From Acidimicrobiales bacterium (GTDB taxonomy: Bacteria; Actinomycetota; Acidimicrobiia; Acidimicrobiales; RAAP-2): 54,114 bases of DNA. A program made the position numbers and the translations under genes. Under the pieces are notes generated by a model, which saw only the letters and a list, made by a program, of their open reading frames with translations, did not search any database and was not told the DNA's origin. The stretch's first letter is position 1, and the number at the start of each line of letters is the position of its first letter. The DNA is taken from contig JADGOI010000003.1 in the NCBI GenBank assembly GCA_017883075.1, positions 1-54,114 of the forward strand. The letters are read 5' to 3'. Positions 1 to 7,299 of the stretch are shown piece by piece.

Positions 1-1241
1 ACGAAGTTGTAGGCGCTCCGCAGCTGCGCCGTCAGCGTTTCGATGCCCACGCCGAGGAATCCGACCTCAGGGTTTATCGTGTGGTTCCTCAGGCCAGCCA
101 GCAGACCGGTGATCTTGTTGGCCGGCATGGCGAAGCCGATGTTCTGAGCCTGAGCGCTCCCATCCGAGCTGGCGGCCACCGCGGTATTCATGCCGATCAC
201 CTTGCCCGAGCTGTCGACCAGCGGCCCTCCGGAGTTGCCGGGGTTGATGGCGGCGTCAGTCTGGAACATGTTGGTGAGGGTTTCAACGGCATTGGAACCA
301 GAGCTGCCCGCCTGAACGGTTCGTCCCTTGGCCGAAATGATCCCTTGGGTGACCGTGGGCGTCCCAGCGGAGAGACCGAGGGCGTTGCCGATGGCGACAA
401 CCGCGTCACCGACCTGCACGTTGTCCGAGTTCTCGAAGTTGACGGTGGGAAGATTCGACGCACCGGTGATCTGCAGAAGTGCCACATCATTGGTCGGGTC
501 GGTATCCACCAATGTCGCTGGCATCGCCTTTGTCTGGCCGTAGAGGGTGACGGTGATCACCGTGGCCCCAGAGATGACATGGTTGTTGGTGACGACTTCA
601 CCACCGGAGCTGATGATCATCCCGGTTCCTTGGTCCTCTTGGGTGGCGCCGCTCTGTGGCCGTCCAAAGTTGCCTTGGGATGTGGGTTGCGGGGTCTTGG
701 CATCGATGGACACCACCGCGGGGAGCACCTTGGCGATGACCGATTCAATATTGGTCGTCCCGTTGAGCAAGGCAGGGCCGGCAGAGATCTGCTTCACGCT
801 GGTGGTCGAACCGTTGTGATTGGCGGCGTTCACGATGGATCCGCCCACCACTGAGCCGAGCAACGCTGCGACCACGGCGACAACAGCCCATCGCCAACCC
901 CCCGACGTCGTTCTCGTCACCGGAGGGGCGAGCGGCGGACTGGCTGTGCCCCACACCGGGGCTGTTCCGGGCATCACCGGTATGGGGCCCATCGACGGTG
1001 GCTGGTTCCACGGCGATCCGGGCGGGCTCATTGGAGGCGGCAGTGTCCCACCCCACGGCGGAGTGAAGGGCGGCGAGGCGGCGGGCGGAGGAGGACCTGT
1101 CACGGGCGTCTGCTCGGTCTGAGCCGGAAGGTCGACAGGCACCGGGCTGGTCGGCTGACCCGGTGCCGGCGGAGCGAGAGGTGATCCATCCGGCATCTCT
1201 CTGGCTGTTGGTGTTTCGCCTTCGGCATCGGACTGTTCCAT
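1..1241 (-). CDS. htrA: HtrA/PepD-like membrane-anchored serine protease (3' end cut by window)
   Basis: Not in the ORF track because it runs off the window; I translated it by hand. It starts at ATG 1241 with GAGGAG about 8 nt upstream. Residues 1-115 form a cytoplasmic Pro-rich tail. One membrane helix follows at about 118-138, then a trypsin-like domain. The catalytic triad is visible as His221 (TNNHV), Asp252 (TNDVALL) and Ser337 (GNSGGPL). The window ends at the beginning of a PDZ domain (PEVGFLGVGIETL). The family performs envelope protein quality control with the catalytic domain outside the membrane. The Pro-rich tail plus anchor resembles mycobacterial PepD/HtrA proteins. Only part of the PDZ domain and the stop codon are missing. 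Confidence 0.93.
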   Translation of the reverse strand, partial: MEQSDAEGETPTAREMPDGSPLAPPAPGQPTSPVPVDLPAQTEQTPVTGPPPPAASPPFTPPWGGTLPPPMSPPGSPWNQPPSMGPIPVMPGTAPVWGTASPPLAPPVTRTTSGGWRWAVVAVVAALLGSVVGGSIVNAANHNGSTTSVKQISAGPALLNGTTNIESVIAKVLPAVVSIDAKTPQPTSQGNFGRPQSGATQEDQGTGMIISSGGEVVTNNHVISGATVITVTLYGQTKAMPATLVDTDPTNDVALLQITGASNLPTVNFENSDNVQVGDAVVAIGNALGLSAGTPTVTQGIISAKGRTVQAGSSGSNAVETLTNMFQTDAAINPGNSGGPLVDSSGKVIGMNTAVAASSDGSAQAQNIGFAMPANKITGLLAGLRNHTINPEVGFLGVGIETLTAQLRSAYNF

Positions 1242-1318
1242 TCGCCGGCTCCTCTTCGCTTGCGCCCATCGTTGGACATTGCTTCGTCTTGGGTTGGTCT
1301 TCAGCCAACACTGCGGTG

Positions 1319-1381
1319 TCATCGTACGGCGATGATCAGATGCCATACCCCCATTTCAGAGGGTTCTTAGCCGCTTCTTAG
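1319..1381. promoter_or_regulatory. Repeat elements in the divergent htrA / hypothetical-gene promoter region
   Basis: The 200-bp divergent gap holds an inverted repeat, TCATCG-tacgg-CGATGA (1319-1335). It also holds two direct copies of TTCTTAG at 1364 and 1375, exactly 11 bp apart, which read CTAAGAA on the htrA strand. Direct repeats one helical turn apart are the usual binding pattern of OmpR/PhoB-type regulators. The function is inferred only. Confidence 0.3.
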
Positions 1382-1441
1382 GCCACGCTTATCCTCACCG
1401 TGCCCGTGGGGGTGCGCGTCGGCAGTAGCGTGTCGCCCGGT

Positions 1442-2764
1442 ATGGCTCATCGCATAGAGATCGAACTCACCAGCCGGACAGACGAAACCACCTGGACGTG
1501 GCGCGCCGCAGGGGCGAAACAACCCCGCGGCACCGTGGATGCCTCCTTGGTTCCTGCCGGGACCGCAGCCGGAACTGTCCTGAGGGCGGAAGTCGAGTCC
1601 ACCCTCGACGGGACAACCGTGATCGCCCTGCTCCCGCCCAAGGGCAAGACAGCTCCCAGGAAGATCGAGACGATCGAAGTGGTCGGGGTTCCCACCTCCG
1701 GGCCCGACGTCAATGTCGTTCTGGCCTCCAAGGCAAAGGGTCGTCGTCGAGACGAACGCCCCGGCGGCGGTCGTGACGGGGGTCGAGACGAACGCCCCGG
1801 CGGCGGTCGTGACGGGGGTCGAGGACCCTCTGATCGCCGACCTCGCGCCGATTCAGCCGAACGGGGACCCCGCCGAGATGGCGGAGGTCGCACGGGAAGT
1901 GGGGACGGTCCCAGTTCCGATAAGCGGCGCGAGCGTCCCAGTCGCCCCGGGGGACATGAGGGTGGCCATCGCGATGCACCACGCCGGCCCGCCCAGTCGA
2001 CGACCTACCGCAACGCTGCCCTCGCCACCCTCAAGCCCGAGCAGCTCCCCGTGGCCGAGCAGTTGCTGCGGGGGGGCATCCCTGCCGTACGCCAAGCCAT
2101 TGAGGAGCAGAACGCCCGGGCCCGAGCCGAGTCCCGGACAGAAGTCACACCGGGCCCGCTCCTCACCCTGGCCGAGCAGCTGCTGCCGATCGTGAATCTG
2201 GCGGCGTGGAAAGACCGCGCTTCGATGGCACGAACCGAAGGCAAAGATGTTCCCCTTCGGGAGTTACGCTCCATCGTGGCCTCGGCGTCCACCGTCACCC
2301 TCGACGAGGAGGGCCGTGAATTCTCGACTGCCCTCCGTGCTGCCCTGGATGTGCGTGTCACGGCGCTTCGCGACGGCTGGGTTGAACGCATCACTATCGC
2401 CCTGGACGAGGGACGGGTGGCCGATGCCCTCCGAGTCTCGAATCGTCCTCCCGAGCCGGCCACCCGCTTGTCGGCCGAGCTCGCCGTCCGCTTGGCGGAC
2501 TCTGCCGGTCATGCCATGTCGTCGGAATCCACCCCGGCCGACTGGCTGGCGATTCTGGAGGTGGTCATCGATTCGCCGGTCCGGCGCAACGTGAAGCCGG
2601 CGGGAATCCCCACCGGTGCCGACGAAGCCCTCTTGGTGGCTGCCAACAAGGCATCGGGATACGTGCCTGAACTGGCCAAGCTCCTGGGCCTTCCCATTCC
2701 TCCCCCACCCGGGCCTCGTCGTCCGGTCCCGGCTCGAACCACACCGGCCAGGCGTCGCTCCTGA
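1442..2764 (+). CDS. Conserved-looking hypothetical protein with Arg/Gly-rich repeat linker
   Basis: I do not recognise the family. The ORF opens at GTG 1400, but ATG 1442 (MAHRIEIEL) looks the better start and gives 440 aa. Residues 1-95 look like a compact beta-rich domain. Residues 96-190 are a strongly basic, disordered R/G/D/P-rich linker with two copies of RDERPGGGRDGG. The C-terminal part, about 200-430, is predicted mostly helical (Ala/Leu-rich). It is soluble, with no signal peptide or membrane segment. A TAGCGT hexamer lies 10 nt before the ATG and no clear Shine-Dalgarno is visible. The RGG-like linker would suit nucleic-acid contact, but that is a guess. It converges on the hydrolase gene with an 8-bp gap. 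Confidence 0.75.
   Translation: MAHRIEIELTSRTDETTWTWRAAGAKQPRGTVDASLVPAGTAAGTVLRAEVESTLDGTTVIALLPPKGKTAPRKIETIEVVGVPTSGPDVNVVLASKAKGRRRDERPGGGRDGGRDERPGGGRDGGRGPSDRRPRADSAERGPRRDGGGRTGSGDGPSSDKRRERPSRPGGHEGGHRDAPRRPAQSTTYRNAALATLKPEQLPVAEQLLRGGIPAVRQAIEEQNARARAESRTEVTPGPLLTLAEQLLPIVNLAAWKDRASMARTEGKDVPLRELRSIVASASTVTLDEEGREFSTALRAALDVRVTALRDGWVERITIALDEGRVADALRVSNRPPEPATRLSAELAVRLADSAGHAMSSESTPADWLAILEVVIDSPVRRNVKPAGIPTGADEALLVAANKASGYVPELAKLLGLPIPPPPGPRRPVPARTTPARRRS
1747..1818 (+). repeat. 36-bp in-frame tandem repeat, two perfect copies
   Basis: The unit starts TCGAGACGAACGCCCC and occurs at 1747-1782 and 1783-1818 with no mismatch, followed by a 5-base start of a third copy. It is a multiple of three and encodes RDERPGGGRDGG twice, so copy-number change would keep the reading frame. 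Confidence 0.95.
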
Positions 2765-2772
2765 GAGAACCC

Positions 2773-3579
2773 CTATCCGGATGACGCCCGTCGGTACGGC
2801 ATCATCAGGTGGGTCGTCTCGTCGGAGAGGAAATCGAGGACAATCCGATTGAACAGCGATGGTCGCTCAATCGGCGCGGCATGAGAGAGTCCGGGCAACA
2901 CTGCCAACTCCCCCTCAGGGAGGGCCCGATACATGGCCGTGGCATGTTCCAACGTCACCAGATCGTCATCGGCCACCATCACCAAGGTGGGAGCCTTGAT
3001 CGAAGTCAGTCGATCGGTGAAGTCGAACGGCGCTGACCACAGTGCCCGGACCTTTCCCCAGACCACAGAGAAATGGTCGGGCCCGTCGGGACTCACCGGG
3101 TCATACATGGCCCGGAACTCAGCAATCTCGGGCCCGTCGGCCGGTTGGTCGAGCAGAGACCCGATACCACCGGGTTGATAGCCCTCACTGCTCGAGTTCG
3201 ATCCGAACACCACCACCTTGGAGATCAGGTCGGGATAGGTGATGGCCAAGAGAAGGGCGATGATGCCGCCGTCGCTCCAGCCGACCACAGAGACCGGTGG
3301 CAGTCCCAGGCCGGTCAGAAAGGCTTCCGTGTCATCTGTCATCTGCTCGTAGCTGTAGGGCCCAGCAATGTCAGCGGTGTGACCATGCCCGGGTCGCTCG
3401 GGGGCGATCACCCGGTATCGGGCCGAGAAGTCGTCGATCTGGCCCATCCACCCCAGGTTCGACGACATGCCGCCGTGCAAGAGCACCAGTGGATCGCCCT
3501 CCCCGGCACTGTCGAAATACATCTCGATGCCATTGGCATCCACCGTTCCGTGGTCCACTGGATCGGTGGGCGGCGTCAT
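2773..3579 (-). CDS. Alpha/beta-hydrolase fold protein
   Basis: 268 aa with the alpha/beta-hydrolase core. It has an oxyanion-hole stretch (LVLLHGGMSSNLGW), a nucleophile elbow GWSDGG (Ser near residue 97), an acid strand region (TLVMVADDDLV) and a catalytic-His region (GLSHAAPIERP). No signal peptide is present, so it should be cytoplasmic. The substrate cannot be read from sequence; relatives include esterases, haloperoxidase-like enzymes and C-C hydrolases. The start ATG overlaps the stop of the upstream GNAT gene by 4 bp, so the two are translationally coupled. Confidence 0.9.
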   Translation of the reverse strand: MTPPTDPVDHGTVDANGIEMYFDSAGEGDPLVLLHGGMSSNLGWMGQIDDFSARYRVIAPERPGHGHTADIAGPYSYEQMTDDTEAFLTGLGLPPVSVVGWSDGGIIALLLAITYPDLISKVVVFGSNSSSEGYQPGGIGSLLDQPADGPEIAEFRAMYDPVSPDGPDHFSVVWGKVRALWSAPFDFTDRLTSIKAPTLVMVADDDLVTLEHATAMYRALPEGELAVLPGLSHAAPIERPSLFNRIVLDFLSDETTHLMMPYRRASSG

Positions 3580-4052
3580 TCGAACGTGTGGTGCATGGTC
3601 AACAGCCGGGCCTTGAATCCGGAGGCCTCGAAGAAGTTCTTCGCTTCCCGATCACCGGGGAGAGCCGCCCCGTCGACCCCGACACACTTCCGATCCGAAA
3701 GCCACCCTACGACCCCATCCAACAACAAGCGCCCGAGCCCGACCCCGCGGGCATCTGGTTCCACGTAGCAGGCATCAAGATGGCCGAGCGGCCTCCCATC
3801 GGGCAACGGTTCGACATGGCCCATTGCCAGTCCCGTCACCATGCCGTCGAGAGTGCCAATCAACACCAATCGGTCCGGATCATCGAGCAGCTGACCAAAC
3901 CGGGCAACATCCGATATCCACCCGGTTGAGTCCCCCGACTGAGCCAGAAGGAGGGAACCACCTCGTCGCAAGGCCAACCCGGAGACGAATTCCTCCGCCA
4001 GTTCGAAACATCTCTGAGCATCGTCGGCCTTCGCAACCCTGACTCCCTCCAT
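3576..4052 (-). CDS. GNAT-family N-acetyltransferase
   Basis: 158 aa, one GNAT domain. The acetyl-CoA pyrophosphate-binding loop is visible as PDARGVGLGRLLLDGV (a Q/RxxGxG/A-type motif) after a strand carrying DACYVEP, and a C-terminal FFEASGFKAR stretch closes the fold. The acceptor, whether small molecule or protein terminus, is unknown. It overlaps the downstream hydrolase by 4 bp and follows the hypothetical/DUF4193 pair after a 44-bp gap, so all four minus-strand genes could share a transcript. Confidence 0.88.
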   Translation of the reverse strand: MEGVRVAKADDAQRCFELAEEFVSGLALRRGGSLLLAQSGDSTGWISDVARFGQLLDDPDRLVLIGTLDGMVTGLAMGHVEPLPDGRPLGHLDACYVEPDARGVGLGRLLLDGVVGWLSDRKCVGVDGAALPGDREAKNFFEASGFKARLLTMHHTFE

Positions 4053-4096
4053 GCCATCCCCTCGGCCGAGCCGAACCCCCGCTCGGAGAACCGCAA

Positions 4097-4699
4097 CTAG
4101 GCCCGTTCGTCCAGCAGCTGGTCGATTCTGCTGAGAATAGTCCGGCGTCCGCGTGTGCCTGTCTCATAGGCCCGGGCCGCCACTAGCTCCCCGCGGCTCA
4201 AGCCGTCCAGGCGCTGGACGACCTGCGATGCGGACAAGGTATCGAAGCCGGGGATGGCAAGGGATGACACCGTGGGAACGTGCCCGTTGTCGGACGGAGG
4301 GGCGACCGCCGCCGCCGGGGTCTCAGGTATGGACGATGGAGTGGGATTCGGAAGAGGCGACAACGGAGGGGTCGGAATCGGAGCCTCTTCCGATTCGCCG
4401 CCCGCTGGTGAAGCCGGAACCGAGTGGAGGCCCACTGGACTCTCGTCGGCCGGGTTGGTACCAGAGCCACGATGCAAGAGGCCGCCACCCCTCCGCTTGA
4501 TCTCGTCGCGCCCGACCTTGACCGCGAACTCGCCGATGGCTCGGGCCGTCGATACCTGGGTTCCCAACCGTTCGCGACCCAACGCCGCCAACTTGGGAAA
4601 ATCGTCCAGCGCGGAGAAGACGAACCCTGCCGGTCCGTACACGAGTACATCGAGGAGACGGTCGTTCAGTGACACGTCATCGTTGGCTTCATCGACCAT
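4097..4699 (-). CDS. Hypothetical protein with helical N-terminus and HhH-like C-terminus
   Basis: The track starts this at GTG 4711, but ATG 4699 (MVDEANDD) has a strong GGAGG five bases upstream and is preferred (200 aa). Residues 10-80 are amphipathic/helical (LLDVLVYGPAGFVFSAL...), resembling actinobacterial lipid-droplet or polyhydroxyalkanoate-associated proteins, though this is uncertain. A Pro/Ser-rich linker of about 70 residues follows. The C-terminal 50 residues (IPGFDTLSASQVV...) look like a small helix-hairpin-helix segment seen at the end of several actinobacterial proteins. It begins immediately after the DUF4193 stop codon. No function is assigned. Confidence 0.8.
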   Translation of the reverse strand: MVDEANDDVSLNDRLLDVLVYGPAGFVFSALDDFPKLAALGRERLGTQVSTARAIGEFAVKVGRDEIKRRGGGLLHRGSGTNPADESPVGLHSVPASPAGGESEEAPIPTPPLSPLPNPTPSSIPETPAAAVAPPSDNGHVPTVSSLAIPGFDTLSASQVVQRLDGLSRGELVAARAYETGTRGRRTILSRIDQLLDERA

Positions 4700-4711
4700 G
4701 GCGGCCTCCAC

Positions 4712-5206
4712 TCACACGCAATCGCGGCACAGCATCTTCTTCCGATCCGCGAGCTGATTCGGGTGCTTCACCAAGAAGCACGAACGGCAGACAAACTCGT
4801 CAGGCTGTTTGGGGAGCACCCGATCGACCCCGTCGGTGCGGTCTTCCGGCTCGGGAGCATCTTCGTCCTCTTCGGGCTCCTCGACCACCAGACGCTCTTT
4901 GAGGATGACATCAAGGCTGGCCTCGACGTCCTCGTCATGCTCCTCTTCCTCTTCCTCTTCCTCTTCCTCGCCGGCGGCGGCAGGCTTGGCGACCACCGCG
5001 GCACCGGGAACAACCTCTTCCTCGATGGCGTCAACGGCCAGGTCCTCGTCATCATCGACATCGACGGCCAGGTCGACGTCGACGTCGACATCGACGGCCA
5101 GGTCGACGCCATCGATCAGGTCATCATCGTCGTCGTTCGCCAGCGCGTCGAGGTCATTCTCGGCGAGCTCTTCGGGTTCTTCTAGTTCTTCGACATCTTG
5201 CGGCAT
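4712..5206 (-). CDS. DUF4193-type zinc-ribbon protein with a long acidic tail
   Basis: 164 aa. The last 35 residues match what I recall of the actinobacterial DUF4193 family: DEFVCRSCFLVKHPNQLA then MLCRDCV, giving four Cys in two CxxC pairs that probably bind zinc. The N-terminal 120 residues are extraordinarily acidic, with runs of Asp, alternating Val-Asp and a ten-residue Glu run. Typical members are near 100 aa, so this acidic arm is enlarged, apparently by expansion of GAG/GAA and GTCGAC repeats. The start is supported by AAGGG six bases upstream. The molecular function of the family is not established. Confidence 0.85.
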   Translation of the reverse strand: MPQDVEELEEPEELAENDLDALANDDDDDLIDGVDLAVDVDVDVDLAVDVDDDEDLAVDAIEEEVVPGAAVVAKPAAAGEEEEEEEEEEHDEDVEASLDVILKERLVVEEPEEDEDAPEPEDRTDGVDRVLPKQPDEFVCRSCFLVKHPNQLADRKKMLCRDCV

Positions 5207-5596
5207 ATCGGCCCTTCAATGGTGAGTTGGCCGGGAGCATAGACGGTCAGGGGCCTCCTCGGTGCATGAATCAATGGTGGGCAGGACTACGAAGGACAGC
5301 AGGGAGTGGGGTGCCGTCCGAGAGCCGGCCAACTATCCGGGTGCGGGGACACTGCCAGGTCAGGCGGATCGACCCAGGGGTTCTTTGGTACCACTCCCCC
5401 GCATACCTCGGCTCTCGCCTTCGGTTTCGGGAAACCGTTCTCTACTCGAACCCCCGGGGTCATTTCCGCCTCTCACGCCACCCCCCCCTCAATCCGGACC
5501 GGACAGCAACCGCCGCCGCGAACGTCAATTGGGGCGCATGGGATTGAGCGCACATTACGCCACAGGTCCCCGAGGTCGTCAAACGACAAAAGTGGG
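5207..5596. other. Intergenic region upstream of the DUF4193 gene
   Basis: 390 bp between the thyX-like terminator and the DUF4193 start. The track ORFs here have no recognisable content. Two structures are visible: a compact palindrome CGGTTTC-GG-GAAACCG at 5422-5437, and a long-range inverted pair GTTGGCCGG (5226-5234) / CCGGCCAAC (5335-5343). The latter could fold in a 5' leader of the DUF4193 transcript. No tRNA or known riboswitch was recognised. Confidence 0.5.
5422..5437. promoter_or_regulatory. 16-bp perfect palindrome, candidate operator
   Basis: CGGTTTC-GG-GAAACCG has 7-bp perfect arms separated by two bases. It lies about 216 bp upstream of the DUF4193 start codon in an otherwise empty gap, which suits a dimeric repressor site. 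No regulator is encoded next to it. Confidence 0.35.
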
Positions 5597-5634
5597 CCCT
5601 GACCAGGTACGACTCCCAAGTTCCCAGGTCAGGG
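5597..5634 (-). terminator. Probable intrinsic terminator of the thyX-like gene
   Basis: On the minus strand CCCTGACC pairs with GGTCAGGG, perfect 8-bp arms around a 22-nt loop. The 5' arm overlaps the stop codon of the ThyX-like gene, and the hairpin is followed by CCCACTTTTGTCGTTTG, a weak T-rich stretch. The loop is longer than usual for a strong terminator. Confidence 0.5.
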
Positions 5635-7287
5635 GCGTGAAGTAATATTGTCGGCAGCCTGCCCGGCGCGCTTCTCTTCGGCCCGCCGCTCTGATTCCAA
5701 CCGCTCCAGGTCCTGGCCGCCGTAGTCGACGTAGGACATGGCCTCGGCCAGGAGCCGGTGCCCGGCCTGTTCAGCGATCAGCCGATGCATCTCCTGGGCT
5801 ACCCAGCGGTAGGAGGGATGGCCTTGCGAGCCCGACCGCAGTTCGGTGAGGTGCATGGCCTCGCGGGCGTTCATCTGCATCGAATAGCGGATCCGGTAGG
5901 CCAATGCCACCGCGTAGGCGGATTCGTGGGGGAATACCGGCGCCAACGCGGCGTAGAGGTCACGGGATCTCTCCAAAGACGCTGCGTAGCGGACCGCCAC
6001 TCCCGCCTCTTCCACTGTCTCGGGAATGTCGTATCCGAGCGACGAACCCAACGGCTGCCAATCGATGGTCAACATCCGATGGCGCTGCAGATCGCGGAAG
6101 GCCCCGTAGTCGCTGACCACATCGAAGCGGTAGTCGGTTCGCTCAAAGGCCCGCCCGGGTCGGTGGCGCCGGTTGGTTCGATCCCCCACATACGAACGCA
6201 GCAATGACCGGCGGTCCTCGACCCCCAGCAGTCCGACCCGACGGATCACCTCTTCTTCCGGTCGGCTGGTGAGTGGCGCACAGATGGCGGCAATCACCTT
6301 CTCCTCGCCATCGGGATCGAAATCGACCAGGGTGACCGAAGGTGCGCCCGAGGGCCCCGCAATCGGATCGTCATCGTCCACGCACAGATCGGGGAAGAAC
6401 GCTTCCACCAGCCGTCCGGTGTCGGTGCGGGTCTTCTCGAGGTAGGCCGACCACGCCACTCCCCGCTCAGCCCGATCCACCCGTTGCAAGAATGACGGAA
6501 TGACCTTGCGGAGCTCATCGAGCATCATGTCCGCGTACCGGCGGGCTTCGGGGAGTGGATGTGACCGCATCCGTAGCAACAGCATCTCGTAGGACTGCCC
6601 GGTCCCGTAGATGCCGACATTGGACAGAGACCCGGCAGGGAGCAGGCCCCTCAGGGAATCGAGGGCCTTGGCCCTCACTGCCTGTCGGTGAACGAAATCC
6701 GAGTCGCCGGTCTGGCGCGGATGCCGCTTGGTCAGCCAGGCCTGGACTTCCACCAGGAGTTCGGCGTAGGTGTCGAACATGCGGTCCATGTCACCCACGT
6801 AACGGGCGCCCAAGGAAGATTCGAGCAGGGCCGGGTCCCGGTAGAACCGGTAGTGCCCGGTGGAGAGTCGGTTGTCGTAGCCGATATATCGGGTGGATTG
6901 CTCGAGGTAGGCCATCAGCCTCCCCCACTCGAGGACCTTGGTGAGGACATTGGAGGCCTGCTCACAGGCCAGGTGTACCCCGCCGAGCTGAGCCACCGAA
7001 TCGTCGCCGTACTCGAAAAACACCTTTTCGTAGAGTTGTTCAGCCCGTTCCACACCTACCGTGGCATCCACCGAGGCATCACCGGAGATGTCCAACTCGC
7101 CCACGAACTCGTCCAGAAACAGCCGGCGAAGGCTTTTGGGGGAGCGCGAATACCGGGCAAACAACGCGCCTTTTACCACCTCGGGCAGATTGACCAGGGC
7201 GAACACCGGTAAGTCGAGGTTGGTGACATACCGGCGGAGAATGTCTTCTTCGTCGGCGCTAAAGGTCTCAACGGCGTAAGGGAACAT
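5629..7287 (-). CDS. ThyX-like protein with two tandem flavin-dependent thymidylate synthase domains
   Basis: 552 aa, about twice the usual ThyX length, consisting of two ThyX-like halves (about 30-260 and 320-530). Canonical ThyX carries RHRx7S for dUMP/FAD binding. In the N-half the equivalent reads WGRLMAYLEQSTRY: the Ser and following RY are kept but the first His is lost. In the C-half QRHR is kept (LQRHRMLTIDWQ) but the Ser at the expected place is missing. Whether the protein makes dTMP is therefore uncertain; a composite active site or a different reaction are both possible. It lies 12 bp downstream of helY, with a candidate TAATGT element in the gap. The terminator at its stop codon suggests the end of the operon. 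Confidence 0.85.
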   Translation of the reverse strand: MFPYAVETFSADEEDILRRYVTNLDLPVFALVNLPEVVKGALFARYSRSPKSLRRLFLDEFVGELDISGDASVDATVGVERAEQLYEKVFFEYGDDSVAQLGGVHLACEQASNVLTKVLEWGRLMAYLEQSTRYIGYDNRLSTGHYRFYRDPALLESSLGARYVGDMDRMFDTYAELLVEVQAWLTKRHPRQTGDSDFVHRQAVRAKALDSLRGLLPAGSLSNVGIYGTGQSYEMLLLRMRSHPLPEARRYADMMLDELRKVIPSFLQRVDRAERGVAWSAYLEKTRTDTGRLVEAFFPDLCVDDDDPIAGPSGAPSVTLVDFDPDGEEKVIAAICAPLTSRPEEEVIRRVGLLGVEDRRSLLRSYVGDRTNRRHRPGRAFERTDYRFDVVSDYGAFRDLQRHRMLTIDWQPLGSSLGYDIPETVEEAGVAVRYAASLERSRDLYAALAPVFPHESAYAVALAYRIRYSMQMNAREAMHLTELRSGSQGHPSYRWVAQEMHRLIAEQAGHRLLAEAMSYVDYGGQDLERLESERRAEEKRAGQAADNITSRP

Positions 7288-7299
7288 GCCCCGGTCACA

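Noticed and set aside
81-854. 257-aa plus-strand ORF
   Set aside because: It is antisense to the HtrA-like protease, whose triad and membrane anchor read clearly on the minus strand.
5227-5645. Plus-strand ORFs of 98-127 aa upstream of the DUF4193 gene
   Set aside because: Overlapping ORFs in three frames with Pro/Arg/Ser-rich composition are typical of non-coding high-GC DNA.
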